Notes: generated from the sequence alone by a model not told the origin. A DNA stretch of 64,000 nucleotides from JACKII01 sp041687435 (GCA_041687435.1 JAWLBX010000003.1:171009-235008); one strand, 5' to 3'; positions 25,430-34,422 are shown, counted from the stretch's first letter. Made by a program: numbers and translations.

Positions 25430-25876
25430 GTGTCACGGGTATCTTTGTTTAACAGCCCGCTGTTGCTGGGCTTCGATCATATCGAGCGTGTGCTCGATAG
25501 TGTCAGCAAGGTATCGGCTGACGGATATCCCCCTTACAATATCGAGCAGTTGAGCGACACTGCTTTGCGGATCACGCTGGCCGTTGCGGGATTCGCGGAG
25601 GATGACCTCTCCATAACGGTAGAGGATAATCAATTGATCATACGCGGCCGGCAGGCTGAGGATGACCGCGAGCGCGTATTTCTCCACCGTGGCATTGCGG
25701 GCCGGCAGTTCCAGCGCAGGTTCGTCATGGCTGAGGGCATAGAGGTTTCCGGCGCATCCATGGAATTGGGCCTACTGCACATCGACCTTTACCGGCCGGA
25801 GCCGGCGGTTCGAAGCAAGACCATCGAGATCCGCAAAAGCGCTGGCGTCAAATCCAAACAGACTGTTGAACTGTAA
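25430..25876 (+). CDS. small heat-shock protein, Hsp20/IbpA type
   Basis: A 148-residue chaperone. The GTG at 25430 is preferred because AAGGAG lies 8-13 bases upstream and gives VSRVSLFNSPLLLGFDHIERVLD, the usual IbpA-like start. The alpha-crystallin domain spans about residues 30-125, with LRITLAVAGFAEDDLSI, DNQLIIRGRQ and HRGIAGRQFQRRF; GLLHIDLYRPEP is the final strand. It holds unfolding proteins in a refoldable state. The DUF1150 gene follows 18 bases downstream, a pairing usual in alphaproteobacteria. Confidence 0.92.
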   Translation: MSRVSLFNSPLLLGFDHIERVLDSVSKVSADGYPPYNIEQLSDTALRITLAVAGFAEDDLSITVEDNQLIIRGRQAEDDRERVFLHRGIAGRQFQRRFVMAEGIEVSGASMELGLLHIDLYRPEPAVRSKTIEIRKSAGVKSKQTVEL

Positions 25877-25894
25877 GAGGGAGCGACGAATATC

Positions 25895-26110
25895 ATGCAA
25901 AATCAGACCTACCAGCACACTGCTGCCGATTTTGACCTGCAAAACTGGGGCCTGGAACAGGTCGCGTATTTGCGCCACGCCGTTGTCGATGGAATGACGG
26001 GTTATGCCATCTGTTCGGCGGAAGGTGTGGTTATCGGCTTTTCGGTGGACCGTGACAAGGCGCTTGGCGCGATCGTCCAGAACGATTTGGAGCCTATGGC
26101 TCTGCACTGA
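25895..26110 (+). CDS. DUF1150 family protein
   Basis: A 71-residue protein with WGLEQVAYLRHAVVDGMTGYAICSAEGVVIGFSVDRDKAL, the DUF1150 pattern. A short acidic/hydrophobic fold is expected; no membrane segment is visible. The family is found mainly in alphaproteobacteria beside hsp20 genes, as here, suggesting co-expression under heat stress. Molecular function is unknown. Confidence 0.85.
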   Translation: MQNQTYQHTAADFDLQNWGLEQVAYLRHAVVDGMTGYAICSAEGVVIGFSVDRDKALGAIVQNDLEPMALH

Positions 26111-26121
26111 TCGCGGTGATG

Positions 26122-26150
26122 CCCGGCCTGCTCTAACGGGGCCGGCCGGG
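26122..26150. terminator. possible terminator between convergent DUF1150 and ptsN
   Basis: CCCGGCC (26122-26128) pairs with GGCCGGG (26144-26150) around a 15-base loop. An A-rich stretch and TTT follow loosely. It lies in the convergent spacer, so it may serve either strand, but the T-tract is weak. Confidence 0.4.
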
Positions 26151-26179
26151 AACCCCTAAATTTGCGTATGAGGCCGCGA

Positions 26180-26644
26180 TCATGCCGCCTTTCGCTCGTT
26201 CATACCGGTCAGCGCTTCCCATAGCGCCTTGGCGCTGGAACAGCCGCGCAGTGTGGCACAGCGATGATGGTCCCGCGCGATCCTGGAAAGCTGGGCCAGA
26301 ACGCGCAGGTGATCTGCGCCGGCGTTTTCCGGTGCCAACAACATGACGACCAGATCGACTGGCTTGTCGTCGATTGCATCAAACGGAATTTCTTCCTTCA
26401 GGCAGGCGATCCAGCCAATCGGCCGGTCGACGCCCGGAATTTTCGCATGGGGAATGGCAACGCCATCGCCAATGGCCGTTGAACCCAGGCGTTCCCGCTC
26501 GTGCAGAGCCTCGAACACCTGCTGCTGGTCCAGACCGTTGTCACGGGCTGCTGCTTCGGCAAGGGCCCTCAGTACGTGGGATTTGGATTTTGCTTCCAAT
26601 CCCGTCAGCACTGCGTTGGGCGCAAAGATCTCGCTCAGCTGCAT
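26180..26644 (-). CDS. ptsN: PTS IIA-like nitrogen regulatory protein
   Basis: A 154-residue EIIA-Ntr. The phosphorylated histidine is His66 in GDGVAIPHAKIPG. Flanking motifs AAARDNGLDQQQVFEAL and PVDLVVMLLAPE fit the family, and the length is standard. It receives phosphate from NPr and links carbon/nitrogen status to potassium transport and other regulators. The order ptsN-hpf-rpoN-lptB is the standard proteobacterial rpoN neighbourhood. Confidence 0.94.
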   Translation of the reverse strand: MQLSEIFAPNAVLTGLEAKSKSHVLRALAEAAARDNGLDQQQVFEALHERERLGSTAIGDGVAIPHAKIPGVDRPIGWIACLKEEIPFDAIDDKPVDLVVMLLAPENAGADHLRVLAQLSRIARDHHRCATLRGCSSAKALWEALTGMNERKAA

Positions 26645-26701
26645 TGATCAACCGAATTCTGTTGCATTTGGTAACCTTGAAAACCGATCCCTAAACCGCG
26701 C

Positions 26702-27292
26702 CTAGGCGCCTTCAGGATCGATCCATCCGATGTTGCCGTCCGACCGCCGGTAGAGTGTGTTGAGCCGACCGGTCGCCCGGTTACGAAACATCAACGCTTC
26801 ATGCTCGCCCAGGTCAAGATGCATTACGGCCTCGGCCACGGACATGGCCAAAACCAAGGTCTTGCTTTCGGCGATGACCGCCGCGCCTTCAGCCTCGTCG
26901 GTGGCAGCCGGGCGATCATCGATGGAATCCTCATCCTCTTCCGCCGGTGCCGAAAGCACATAGCGCTGGGCTGGCAGGCCCGGATCCGCCTGGCCAGCAT
27001 GGTGATCGCGCAGACGCCGCTTGAACCGGCGCAGGCGCTTTGCGACCCGATCGGCGGCCTGGTCGAAGGCCTGATAGGGGTCAGCAGCGCTGGCGCGGCC
27101 TTGCACGTCGATGCCCCTGCCGACATGCACGATCACGTCGGAACGGAAGTTGCTGCCATCGCGTGACAGCGTTACTTGCGCGGAAACGGCCCGGTCGAAA
27201 TATTTGCCCACCGCGCCTGCAAGATTCTCCCGCATGTGCTGTTGCAAGGATTCGCCAACATCGACGCCTTTGCCTGCAGTGGTGATTTCCAT
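26702..27292 (-). CDS. hpf: ribosome hibernation promoting factor, long form
   Basis: A 196-residue protein from ATG at 27292 (MEITTAGKGVDVGESLQQHM). The N-terminal S30AE domain covers about residues 1-100. After an acidic linker (AEEDEDSIDDRP), the C-terminal domain has MSVAEAVMHLDLGEHEALMFRN and LNTLYRRSDGNIGWIDP, typical of long HPF, which dimerises ribosomes into 100S particles. It is located between ptsN and rpoN as usual. Confidence 0.93.
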   Translation of the reverse strand: MEITTAGKGVDVGESLQQHMRENLAGAVGKYFDRAVSAQVTLSRDGSNFRSDVIVHVGRGIDVQGRASAADPYQAFDQAADRVAKRLRRFKRRLRDHHAGQADPGLPAQRYVLSAPAEEDEDSIDDRPAATDEAEGAAVIAESKTLVLAMSVAEAVMHLDLGEHEALMFRNRATGRLNTLYRRSDGNIGWIDPEGA

Positions 27293-27422
27293 GAGACGTT
27301 CGTTCCTTCGCTGTTCGAGCGGACAGGGCACCGTTGCTGCCGCCCGGCTGTGACGGAAGCGGCGGAACCTATGTCCGAGTATCCCCGCCGTCAATGGCGC
27401 CGCTATTATACTTAATGTCCCT

Positions 27423-28916
27423 CTAACTCGCCTCCAACCGCAGCATGCGGCGCCGATGTGCGGAGGAGGGGATATTCATCGCCTCGCGGTATTTGGCAAT
27501 GGTGCGACGCGCTACTTGCATACCATCCTTGCGGAGCAATTCCACCAGGTTTTCGTCCGACAGCACCGTGTTGGCGGTTTCCGTTTCGATCAGCTGGCGG
27601 ATCCGGTGACGGACGACCTCGACCGACTGGGAGTCGGTGCCGTTCACAGCGCCGACGCCGGACGTGAAGAAATACTTCAATTCGTAAATGCCCCGCGGCG
27701 TTGCCATGTATTTGCCATTACTGACCCGGCTGACCGTGCTTTCGTGCACGCCGGCTTCTTCGGCCACATCCTGCATGGTCATTGGCCGCAGGCCGCTGAC
27801 ACCGTGTTCCAAAAACCCGCTTTGGGTCTGCACGATGGCGCTTCCGACTTTCAGGATGGTATTGGCCCGTTGCTCCAACGCCTTGGTTAGCCAGTTGGCG
27901 GCATTCCATTGGCTGATGACGAAATCAATATCCGATTGGCTACGGGCGCCGGCCCGCACGGTGGCATAATACTCCCGATTGGCCAGAACCTGCGGCAAGG
28001 CATCGGTGTTGAGTTCGACGATCCAGGCGCCGTTGTTGCCGCGGCGTACCAAAACGTCGGGGATCAAGGTCACGGCGGGTTCGAAATCGAACCCTGCCGT
28101 CGGCCGGGGCGCGCAGGAGCGTAACCTTTCGACCAGCTTCGACAGTGTGGCTGAATCGACGCCGCAGCGTTTCGCCAACCGTTTGAAGTCCCGGTTGCCG
28201 AGCAGGGCCAGATTCTCCAGGAGGATTTCCATGGCCGGTGAGACCTCGCCCCGTTCCGCCAATTGCAGACGCAGGCATTCGGCCAGAGAGCGGGCGCCGA
28301 TGCCCACCGGGTCGAACAGCAGAATCCGCGAGTGCACCCAGGCAACGGTGTTCCGGTCAACACCGGTGAGCCCCGCTATCTCGTGGAAGTCGCTGATAAA
28401 GTAACCAGCATCGTCGAGATGATCGATGATCGCAGTCGCTACCATCCGTTCGACCGGGTCGGCGAATTCCAGGTTGACCTGGGTCATCAAATGCTCGCGC
28501 AGACTGGTCGGCGTGGCGGTTACTGCTTCCCATCCGCCGCCATCGTCATTCAGGCCGCCACCGCCGCGGCGGCTGTCGCTCCAGATCAGTCCGGATTCGC
28601 TGCCGCCGCCTCCATCATCCCAAACGTTGGCATAATCGGCGTCGGACGCATCCAACTGCCGGTCGAAGTCGCCGTTGTCTTGCACAACTTCGGCGGCATC
28701 CTGCGGTTCCGGTTTGGGTTGCGGGGGTATGGGATCGGGCGGATTGGGTTCGTCCTCCGCCTTTCGTTCCAGCAAAGGATTTTCTTGAAGTTGCGTTTCA
28801 ACGAAATGACTCAACTCGAGATTGGAGTATTGCAGCAGTTTGATCGCCTGCTGCAATTGCGGCGTCATCACCAGCGTCTGGCTTTGCCGGATATCTAGGC
28901 GCTGATTAATTGCCAT
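27423..28916 (-). CDS. rpoN: RNA polymerase sigma-54 factor
   Basis: A 497-residue sigma-54. Region I is visible as QSQTLVMTPQLQQAIKLLQ and the acidic region II follows (PNPPDPIPPQPKPEPQ, EVVQDNGDFDRQLDASDAD). The core-binding and helix-turn-helix parts lead to the RpoN box ARRTIAKYREAMNIPSS near the C-terminus, which reads the -24 promoter element. Length is normal. It controls nitrogen and other activator-dependent genes. lptB lies about 190 bases upstream on the same strand. Confidence 0.96.
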   Translation of the reverse strand: MAINQRLDIRQSQTLVMTPQLQQAIKLLQYSNLELSHFVETQLQENPLLERKAEDEPNPPDPIPPQPKPEPQDAAEVVQDNGDFDRQLDASDADYANVWDDGGGGSESGLIWSDSRRGGGGLNDDGGGWEAVTATPTSLREHLMTQVNLEFADPVERMVATAIIDHLDDAGYFISDFHEIAGLTGVDRNTVAWVHSRILLFDPVGIGARSLAECLRLQLAERGEVSPAMEILLENLALLGNRDFKRLAKRCGVDSATLSKLVERLRSCAPRPTAGFDFEPAVTLIPDVLVRRGNNGAWIVELNTDALPQVLANREYYATVRAGARSQSDIDFVISQWNAANWLTKALEQRANTILKVGSAIVQTQSGFLEHGVSGLRPMTMQDVAEEAGVHESTVSRVSNGKYMATPRGIYELKYFFTSGVGAVNGTDSQSVEVVRHRIRQLIETETANTVLSDENLVELLRKDGMQVARRTIAKYREAMNIPSSAHRRRMLRLEAS

Positions 28917-29104
28917 TTGGACGGAACCTTACGGTCAGCAAACGGCCAAGCCCACTATAGCGTACCCGCGTTCAGGGCGAGACGATATGCCGCATATCAT
29001 ATGGGCGAGCTGCCGGTCGTATTGCTGCCTCCTGGCGATTTGATGTATGCCGGTTTCCTCGAAAGACTGGCGTTTTCGATGACCTGCTATCGCCCAGCAA
29101 TAAC

Positions 29105-29896
29105 CTAGAGGGAAAAGGTTTCCCCTAGATAAACTTGGCGCACGCGGTCATTCGCAACGATTTCTTTCGGGGTGCCTTCCATGAGCACGTGACCATCATG
29201 CAAGATGTATGCCCGATCGACAAGGTCCAAGGTTTCGCGCACGTTATGGTCCGTGATCAACACCCCGATGCCGCGGTCTTTGAGGTGCGCGACGAGAGTG
29301 CGAATTTCACCGACGGCGATCGGGTCGATACCCGCAAGGGGTTCGTCCAGCAGGATGAAGCTTGGCCGTGCCGCCAGGGCGCGCGCGATTTCCACCCGCC
29401 TGCGCTCGCCACCGGAAAGCGCCAGCGCCGACGTATGGCGCAGGCGGGTGATGGAGAACTCCGCCAACAAGTCGTCGAGCAGGGCTTCGCGTTTGTTCGC
29501 GCGCGGTTCGACGACTTCCAGGATCGCCCGAATGTTGGCCTCGACACTCAATCCACGGAAAATGGAAGGTTCCTGGGGCAGGTAGCCAATACCAAGGCGG
29601 GCACGCCGGTACATCGGCAGGTGGGTAATGTCGCGGCCGTCCAGCACGATACGGCCGAAATCCGGCCTTATCAGACCGGTGATGATGTAGAAGCAGGTGG
29701 TTTTGCCCGCGCCGTTCGGCCCCAGCAGCCCAACCACCTCACCATGCCGGACGTTCAGCGATACATCGCGGAGTACCGGCCGGCGTTTGTAACTCTTGCC
29801 CAATCCCTCCACAACGAGACCAGGGGTAGACGCTAGCAGGTTGAGCCGGGCGGCCGTGTCTGCCGGGAGGGGCGCTTGCAGTTCAGTGTCGGTCAT
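29105..29896 (-). CDS. lptB: LPS export ABC transporter ATP-binding protein
   Basis: A 263-residue ABC ATPase: Walker A GPNGAGKTT at residues 59-67, signature ALSGGERRRVEIA, Walker B FILLDEPLAGIDP and the switch His in LITDHNVRETL. An N-terminal tail of about 25 residues precedes the domain. It powers LptFG extraction of LPS from the inner membrane. Its start overlaps the lptA stop by four bases. Confidence 0.95.
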   Translation of the reverse strand: MTDTELQAPLPADTAARLNLLASTPGLVVEGLGKSYKRRPVLRDVSLNVRHGEVVGLLGPNGAGKTTCFYIITGLIRPDFGRIVLDGRDITHLPMYRRARLGIGYLPQEPSIFRGLSVEANIRAILEVVEPRANKREALLDDLLAEFSITRLRHTSALALSGGERRRVEIARALAARPSFILLDEPLAGIDPIAVGEIRTLVAHLKDRGIGVLITDHNVRETLDLVDRAYILHDGHVLMEGTPKEIVANDRVRQVYLGETFSL

Positions 29897-31167
29897 GCCC
29901 TTGCCCTTGCCCCTGCCGGGCGGGCTGGCGGGATCGGGGCGCTACTCTGGCCCGGCGCTTCCGGTCTGGGTCTGGCGCGCGGCAGGGGTATGTCGGCCTT
30001 CCCGCCGGTCTCTGGCGGCGGCGTCGCGGGCTCTGTCGCCGTGGGCTCGGCAATGGCTGGCCTGGTGGTGGGGGCGGTTTGATTTCGTTCGGCCGGCCCC
30101 GCCTCTGCAGGTATGGCGGGCGGTACGGATGTTGCCGGGGCGCGCTGCTTGTCAGCTTCCATTCCGGGAGGCTTCGGCGGTGCGAAAGGCGCAGGTCCGA
30201 TCACTGGTGGCTTGGGTGGCCGCGTGATACTGGGCGCAGACGAATCGGACGACGCGTTTGGCGTTTGGCCGGCCGGCTCACGGGATTGCTGCGGAGCGGG
30301 CGCTTCGGCATCGTCCGCCGAACCGGGGAACAGGATGGTCCGCACCCTGGTGCCGCCGCCGCCGACAAGCCTGCTGACGCCGGATTTCAAGTCGACGATG
30401 GCCTTGTGGCCGTTCAACTGGTTCTTGCCGCGACTGATCCGAACATTGCCCTCCAGAACCGCGACCTGATTCACAACGTCATAATCGCCCTCGTCCCCTT
30501 CGACGATTTCCGAGGGGGTGCGAATCGTGACGCCACCCCAGGCACGGACCCGCTCGACCGAACTGCCTTTGCCAACACCGATGGCTGTCGGGGTTGCATT
30601 GCCTCCACGGCCACCTTTCGAGAGCAGTGCCTCAATCACGTCTGCCCGCAGTGAGGTCGTGCCCTGGGTGACGACGGCGTTGCCGCGGGCAACGGCCCGG
30701 TCTTCCGCGCCCCAGAATTCCAGGCTCTCGTCGGCCTCGATCGTTTGCTGTTCGGCCTCTATCCGCATGCCCTCGCCGGTTACGACCATGAGTTCCCGCA
30801 CCAGGTCATAGGTGGCGTGGTCGCCGAACAGGCGTTCCCGCCCGGTTTCGATGCGCACACGACCGACGGCATCCAGACGCCGGATTTGCCGCTGGCCGTT
30901 CGCTTCTTCGTACGATGCCGACAGGATGTCCGCGCGCAGCACCACTTCGCCCTGCGTCGCGATCACATTGCCCTTGGCGACGACCAACTGTCGGTCCTGG
31001 TAGAGTTCCAGGCCGTTATCGGCTTCGATTTCCAGCGGCGCATTCGGGTTGCCGATGCCGGGCAGCGCCGGTTGTTGCGCGCGCGCGGGCGTTGTTGCCA
31101 GCGGCAAAAAACTGAACAGCGCTGCCGCCAGCAGGGCTGTAGCAAGGCGGTGGATGGTGATGGTCAC
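29893..31167 (-). CDS. lptA: LPS transport periplasmic protein LptA with long Pro-rich tail
   Basis: A 424-residue protein with signal peptide ending near ATTPARA. The OstA/LptA jellyroll repeats cover about residues 40-270: LEIEADNGLELYQD, ATQGEVVLRADILSASY, TYDLVRELMVVTG, and a second set ending INGHKAIVDLKSG-like. The usual LptA is about 180-200 residues. Here about 150 further residues rich in Pro/Ala/Glu (PPKPPVIGPAPFAPPKPP, PRARPRPEAPGQ) follow, probably disordered in the periplasm. It bridges LptC to LptD. It overlaps both lptC and lptB by four bases. Confidence 0.9.
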   Translation of the reverse strand: MTITIHRLATALLAAALFSFLPLATTPARAQQPALPGIGNPNAPLEIEADNGLELYQDRQLVVAKGNVIATQGEVVLRADILSASYEEANGQRQIRRLDAVGRVRIETGRERLFGDHATYDLVRELMVVTGEGMRIEAEQQTIEADESLEFWGAEDRAVARGNAVVTQGTTSLRADVIEALLSKGGRGGNATPTAIGVGKGSSVERVRAWGGVTIRTPSEIVEGDEGDYDVVNQVAVLEGNVRISRGKNQLNGHKAIVDLKSGVSRLVGGGGTRVRTILFPGSADDAEAPAPQQSREPAGQTPNASSDSSAPSITRPPKPPVIGPAPFAPPKPPGMEADKQRAPATSVPPAIPAEAGPAERNQTAPTTRPAIAEPTATEPATPPPETGGKADIPLPRARPRPEAPGQSSAPIPPARPAGARARA

Positions 31168-31832
31168 GGCTGCTCCGGCACTTTCGTCACGATCAGGCGG
31201 GACTTGCCCAGAATTTTGACCGTGCGCCCTTTATCGAGAATCTCGAAGCCCTGTCCATGAATTTCGCCCTCCGGGCCGGTGCCGTCGATGGGCTGATTGC
31301 CAAGAGCGCGGCCAGCGTTTAGGTCCACTGTTGCAGATTCCGAGGTGAACCGATAGCCGCGGCCATGCTCCACCGTCACCCTTCCGGACAGGTTGAGCGT
31401 TTCCTCATTGCGGTCGAATATGCCGGAGGTTGCCTGCATGCGCAGCATTGCGCCATCCTCAAGTTCGAGTTTGCCAGCCGGTTGGTCGAGCAGGACTGTG
31501 TCGATGCCATTGTCGCCCTGGCGTGCCTCGACAGCTGAAAGCTCGTAAGGCCGGCCAGCCTCATCCGTGCCGACCAGACGGGCGGTTCGCATGCGGATCT
31601 CCTGCGCATCGTTGGGATTCAATGCCAGTTCAGCGTCGTCGGGAATCACGCCTTTGCGCCAATCGATGCTGGGCCATAGTACGGTCAGAACCAGCAGGGC
31701 CGCAGCAAGCAGCGGCAACAGCAGCCGCAGCGACCGGACCAGCCGGGAATAGCCCTGTCCGCCATCCGACCCATCGCCCCGGGCCTGGAACAGGCGCTCG
31801 CGGCGGGCGTTGGAGTCGGCAAGAGCGGTCAT
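31164..31832 (-). CDS. lptC: LPS export protein LptC
   Basis: A 222-residue bitopic protein. The ATG at 31832 overlaps the kdsD stop (ATGA), which I prefer over an in-frame upstream start at 31853. One membrane helix, LLLPLLAAALLVLTVLWPSI, is followed by the periplasmic OstA-like domain with NPNDAQEIRMRTARLVGTDE and LSGRVTVEHGRGYRF. LptC passes LPS from LptB2FG to LptA. Confidence 0.88.
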   Translation of the reverse strand: MTALADSNARRERLFQARGDGSDGGQGYSRLVRSLRLLLPLLAAALLVLTVLWPSIDWRKGVIPDDAELALNPNDAQEIRMRTARLVGTDEAGRPYELSAVEARQGDNGIDTVLLDQPAGKLELEDGAMLRMQATSGIFDRNEETLNLSGRVTVEHGRGYRFTSESATVDLNAGRALGNQPIDGTGPEGEIHGQGFEILDKGRTVKILGKSRLIVTKVPEQP

Positions 31833-32833
31833 GAAAGGCCGGCTCTCAGGCAATCATGAATATGAACGATTCCAATGGGCGCCGCCGTATTTTCCGCATC
31901 CGGCGGTACGACGAACAGGCTGGTGATTTGCCGGTCATTCATCACCGCCACAGCCTCCACTGCCAATGCCTGGCTGCGGATGGTGAGCGGGTTTGGCGTC
32001 ATGATGGTGCTGGCGACTTTTTCCAGCAAATCGCCGGACATGTGGCGGCGCAGGTCACCGTCCGTAATGATCCCGGTCAGCGTGCCGTCGGGTCCGCAAA
32101 CGCCGACACAGCCAAAGCTCTTGGCGGTCATTGCAACCAGCGCCTGGCTCATCGGCGTATTGCCATCGACCAACGGCAGGTCGGTGTGCATGACATCGCG
32201 CACCAGCATCAACCGGCGGCCAAGCGTGCCGCCGGGATGCAGCGCCCGAAACTGCTCCGCGGAAAAGCCCCGCCGTTCCAGCAGCGCGACGGCCAGCGCA
32301 TCCCCCATGGCCATGGTGGCGGTGGTGGAGGTTGTGGGCGCCAGGCCCATCGGGCAGGCTTCCTTCGCTGCCGGCAGCAGCAGCGTCTCGGTTGCGGCGT
32401 CGGCCAGGGCGGATGGTGCGCGGGCGGTGATGGCGATAATCGGCAGCGACAGCCGCTTTGCATAGGCCAGAACGTCGCCGAGTTCCGCCGTATTGCCGGA
32501 ATTGGAGAGCGCAAGCAACGCATCCGCCCGCGTCACCATGCCGAGGTCACCATGGCTCGCTTCGGCAGGGTGAACGAACTGTGCCGGCGTGCCGGTGGAA
32601 GCCATGGTTGCGGCGATTTTTCGGGCGATATGGCCGCTCTTGCCCATGCCCGTTACGATCACCCGGCCGCTGATGGCGCCAAGCGACGCTACCGCGCGCG
32701 CGAACGGATCGCCGATTTCATCGGCCATTTGGGTCAGGGCGGCCCCTTCGGTGTGCAGCACGCGCCTCGCGGTGGCGACGATGGCGGCCGCGTCTGCCGG
32801 GGCATCAACTGTGGGCGAAGATGTCAACGTCAC
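31829..32833 (-). CDS. kdsD: D-arabinose 5-phosphate isomerase
   Basis: About 334 residues. The SIS domain has VIVTGMGKSGHIARKIAATM, VHPAEASHGDLGM and LLALSNSGNTAEL. Two CBS domains follow (MHTDLPLVDGNTPMSQAL, IMTPNPLTIRSQALAVEAV). It makes arabinose 5-phosphate for Kdo. No ATG fits; GTG at 32833 has GGAAGG five bases upstream, and TTG at 32827 is an alternative. Either start overlaps the 3' end of rnd by over 20 bases, so the genes are probably coupled. Confidence 0.92.
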   Translation of the reverse strand: MTLTSSPTVDAPADAAAIVATARRVLHTEGAALTQMADEIGDPFARAVASLGAISGRVIVTGMGKSGHIARKIAATMASTGTPAQFVHPAEASHGDLGMVTRADALLALSNSGNTAELGDVLAYAKRLSLPIIAITARAPSALADAATETLLLPAAKEACPMGLAPTTSTTATMAMGDALAVALLERRGFSAEQFRALHPGGTLGRRLMLVRDVMHTDLPLVDGNTPMSQALVAMTAKSFGCVGVCGPDGTLTGIITDGDLRRHMSGDLLEKVASTIMTPNPLTIRSQALAVEAVAVMNDRQITSLFVVPPDAENTAAPIGIVHIHDCLRAGLS

Positions 32834-33437
32834 TCCAACCTTCCAGGTCCAGCGCCGCACGTGTCGGCAGAAAATCGAAACACGCCTGGGCAATGGCCGT
32901 CCGGCCTTCCCGTGCAAGGCGTTTGTCCAGCGCTTCGCGCAGGCGATGCAGATGCAGCACGTCCGCGGCGGCATAGGCGCATTGCGCATCGCTCAGGATT
33001 TCGGCGCCCCAGTCGGAGGACTGTTGCTCCTTCTGTAACTCCACGCCCAGCAATTCGCGGCAGATATCCTTGAGGCCGTGCCGGTCCGTATAGGTCCGCA
33101 CCAGCCTTGATGCAATTTTGGTGCAAAAGACCGGTGTGCATTCCACTCCTATGTAGTGTCGCAGCACTGCCAGATCGAACCGGCCGAAGTGGAATATTTT
33201 TGTCACAGCCGGATTGGATAGCAACTGACGCAGGTTCGGCGCGCTGTAGTCGGGCAGGGCATTGTCCGCGGGCCGCCGGAACTGCACCAGATGCGCGTCG
33301 CCATCGCCGGCGGACAATTGCACAAGGCAAAGCCGGTCACGGCCGGGGCGCAAGCCCATGGTCTCGGAATCGATGGCTAGGGCGTTGCCCCAGTCTATGC
33401 CGGCGGGCAGGTCGCCCTGATGCAGATGAACCGTCAT
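32805..33437 (-). CDS. rnd: ribonuclease D-like 3'-5' exonuclease (short form)
   Basis: A 210-residue DEDD exonuclease starting MTVHLHQGDLPAG at 33437. The first acidic pair is Asp23/Glu25 in AIDSETMGL; KIFHFGRFDLAVL carries the second Asp, and YAAADVLHLHRL the last. The HRDC domain of full RNase D is absent, as in many alphaproteobacterial versions placed next to kdsD/lptC. The protein trims structured RNA 3' ends. An upstream frame extension to 33638 is low-complexity and rejected. Confidence 0.9.
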   Translation of the reverse strand: MTVHLHQGDLPAGIDWGNALAIDSETMGLRPGRDRLCLVQLSAGDGDAHLVQFRRPADNALPDYSAPNLRQLLSNPAVTKIFHFGRFDLAVLRHYIGVECTPVFCTKIASRLVRTYTDRHGLKDICRELLGVELQKEQQSSDWGAEILSDAQCAYAAADVLHLHRLREALDKRLAREGRTAIAQACFDFLPTRAALDLEGWSDVDIFAHS

Positions 33438-33621
33438 GGCCGAATGTGGCCTCCCCTTTTCTGAACATCCTGTTTCAATAGCAACGCCACGCGGAGGCGC
33501 AAAGGCCTCCGGGCCGATCCGCCGCAATGGAGACGCTGGCCGTTTGGCTGTCGCCTCTGGCATTGTGAGCTCAATTTCGGTCGTCTGCGCGTGGGTTTGA
33601 GTGCTGAGGGGGACGGGAAAC

Positions 33622-33728
33622 GGGCAGGGCACACACAATCACTGCCCTGGAAAGGCGGCCGGGCCGGCCACTAGAGAGTGCAGGGCATGGGGCCGGCCCG
33701 GCCTACGGACGGTTGGGGGGAACCGTCC
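33622..33728. repeat. three consecutive inverted repeats in the rnd upstream spacer
   Basis: The stretch 33438-33751 holds no gene. It contains GGGCAG/CTGCCC (33622-33627 with 33642-33647), a perfect 13-base inverted repeat (33657-33669 with 33691-33703) and GGACGGTT/AACCGTCC (33707-33714 with 33721-33728). None has a T-tract. The outer two may slow transcription from the minus-strand gene ending at 33752 before rnd. Confidence 0.7.
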
Positions 33729-33751
33729 GATCCCAGAATTTCACATCGGCA

Positions 33752-34294
33752 CTATCCGGTGGTCACCATTTCCATCCAGATCCCGGCAACGCATTGCGCC
33801 GCGTCGTCTGCGGTGAACCGGGCGGCGATGGGGTAGCCTGCGGAATTGTGCTGGACATTACCGTTCGCATCGTATCGGGCCCAGGACCACTCTTCCGCTT
33901 CGCCGTCCGGCTTGAAACCAATCGCGAAACCGACAATTTCGGGTTGCGGTTTGGTGAGCAGCGCCAACGCGTCCAACTCTGCACTCGGCCCGAAATCGCG
34001 TGCGATCTTCAAATGGCCAGACGTTCCATCGATAACAGTGTTGACAACGTAGAGGTCAATCCAATTGCCATTGACCGTAGCGCTTTCCTGCAGCGTACCA
34101 AGCCGCACCGGCATATCGAGCAGGGGCTTGGCAGCGGCCCAGACTTTTTGCGATGCGCCGCGAGCCTGTTGTGACGGCGTTCGATCGCCGGCGGCGCTGA
34201 TATCTGCCGTTAACGCCATGGCTACGGCCGTTGCAGCGATAACGGCAGCAATGAAACTGCCAATCAAACTTTGTTTCCATGGTGCTGTTGCCAT
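33752..34294 (-). CDS. hypothetical membrane-anchored or secreted protein
   Basis: A 180-residue protein starting MATAPWKQSLIGSFIAAVIAATAVAMALTADISAAG: one N-terminal hydrophobic helix, either an anchor or uncleaved/cleavable signal. The rest appears periplasmic, with NWIDLYVVNTVIDGTSGH, AIGFKPDGEAEEWSWARYD and a C-terminal AQCVAGIWMEMV. No known domain is recognised. It is transcribed toward rnd and has its own spacer on both sides. Confidence 0.62.
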   Translation of the reverse strand: MATAPWKQSLIGSFIAAVIAATAVAMALTADISAAGDRTPSQQARGASQKVWAAAKPLLDMPVRLGTLQESATVNGNWIDLYVVNTVIDGTSGHLKIARDFGPSAELDALALLTKPQPEIVGFAIGFKPDGEAEEWSWARYDANGNVQHNSAGYPIAARFTADDAAQCVAGIWMEMVTTG

Positions 34295-34422
34295 GGCCGG
34301 ATCCTCCTATCGGCAACCGACCCTGTCCTCTCGCCTTAGATTGGGTATCAGGAGGGACGGTGCAAGAGTTGCGCCGGCAGTTGCGTCAAACAAATCGCAA
34401 TACATGTGCACACACGTATTAC

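Noticed and set aside
28917..29108. Small plus-strand frame in the rpoN-lptB spacer
   Set aside because: Low-quality composition, no ribosome site and opposite to the surrounding operon; the spacer more likely holds the rpoN promoter.
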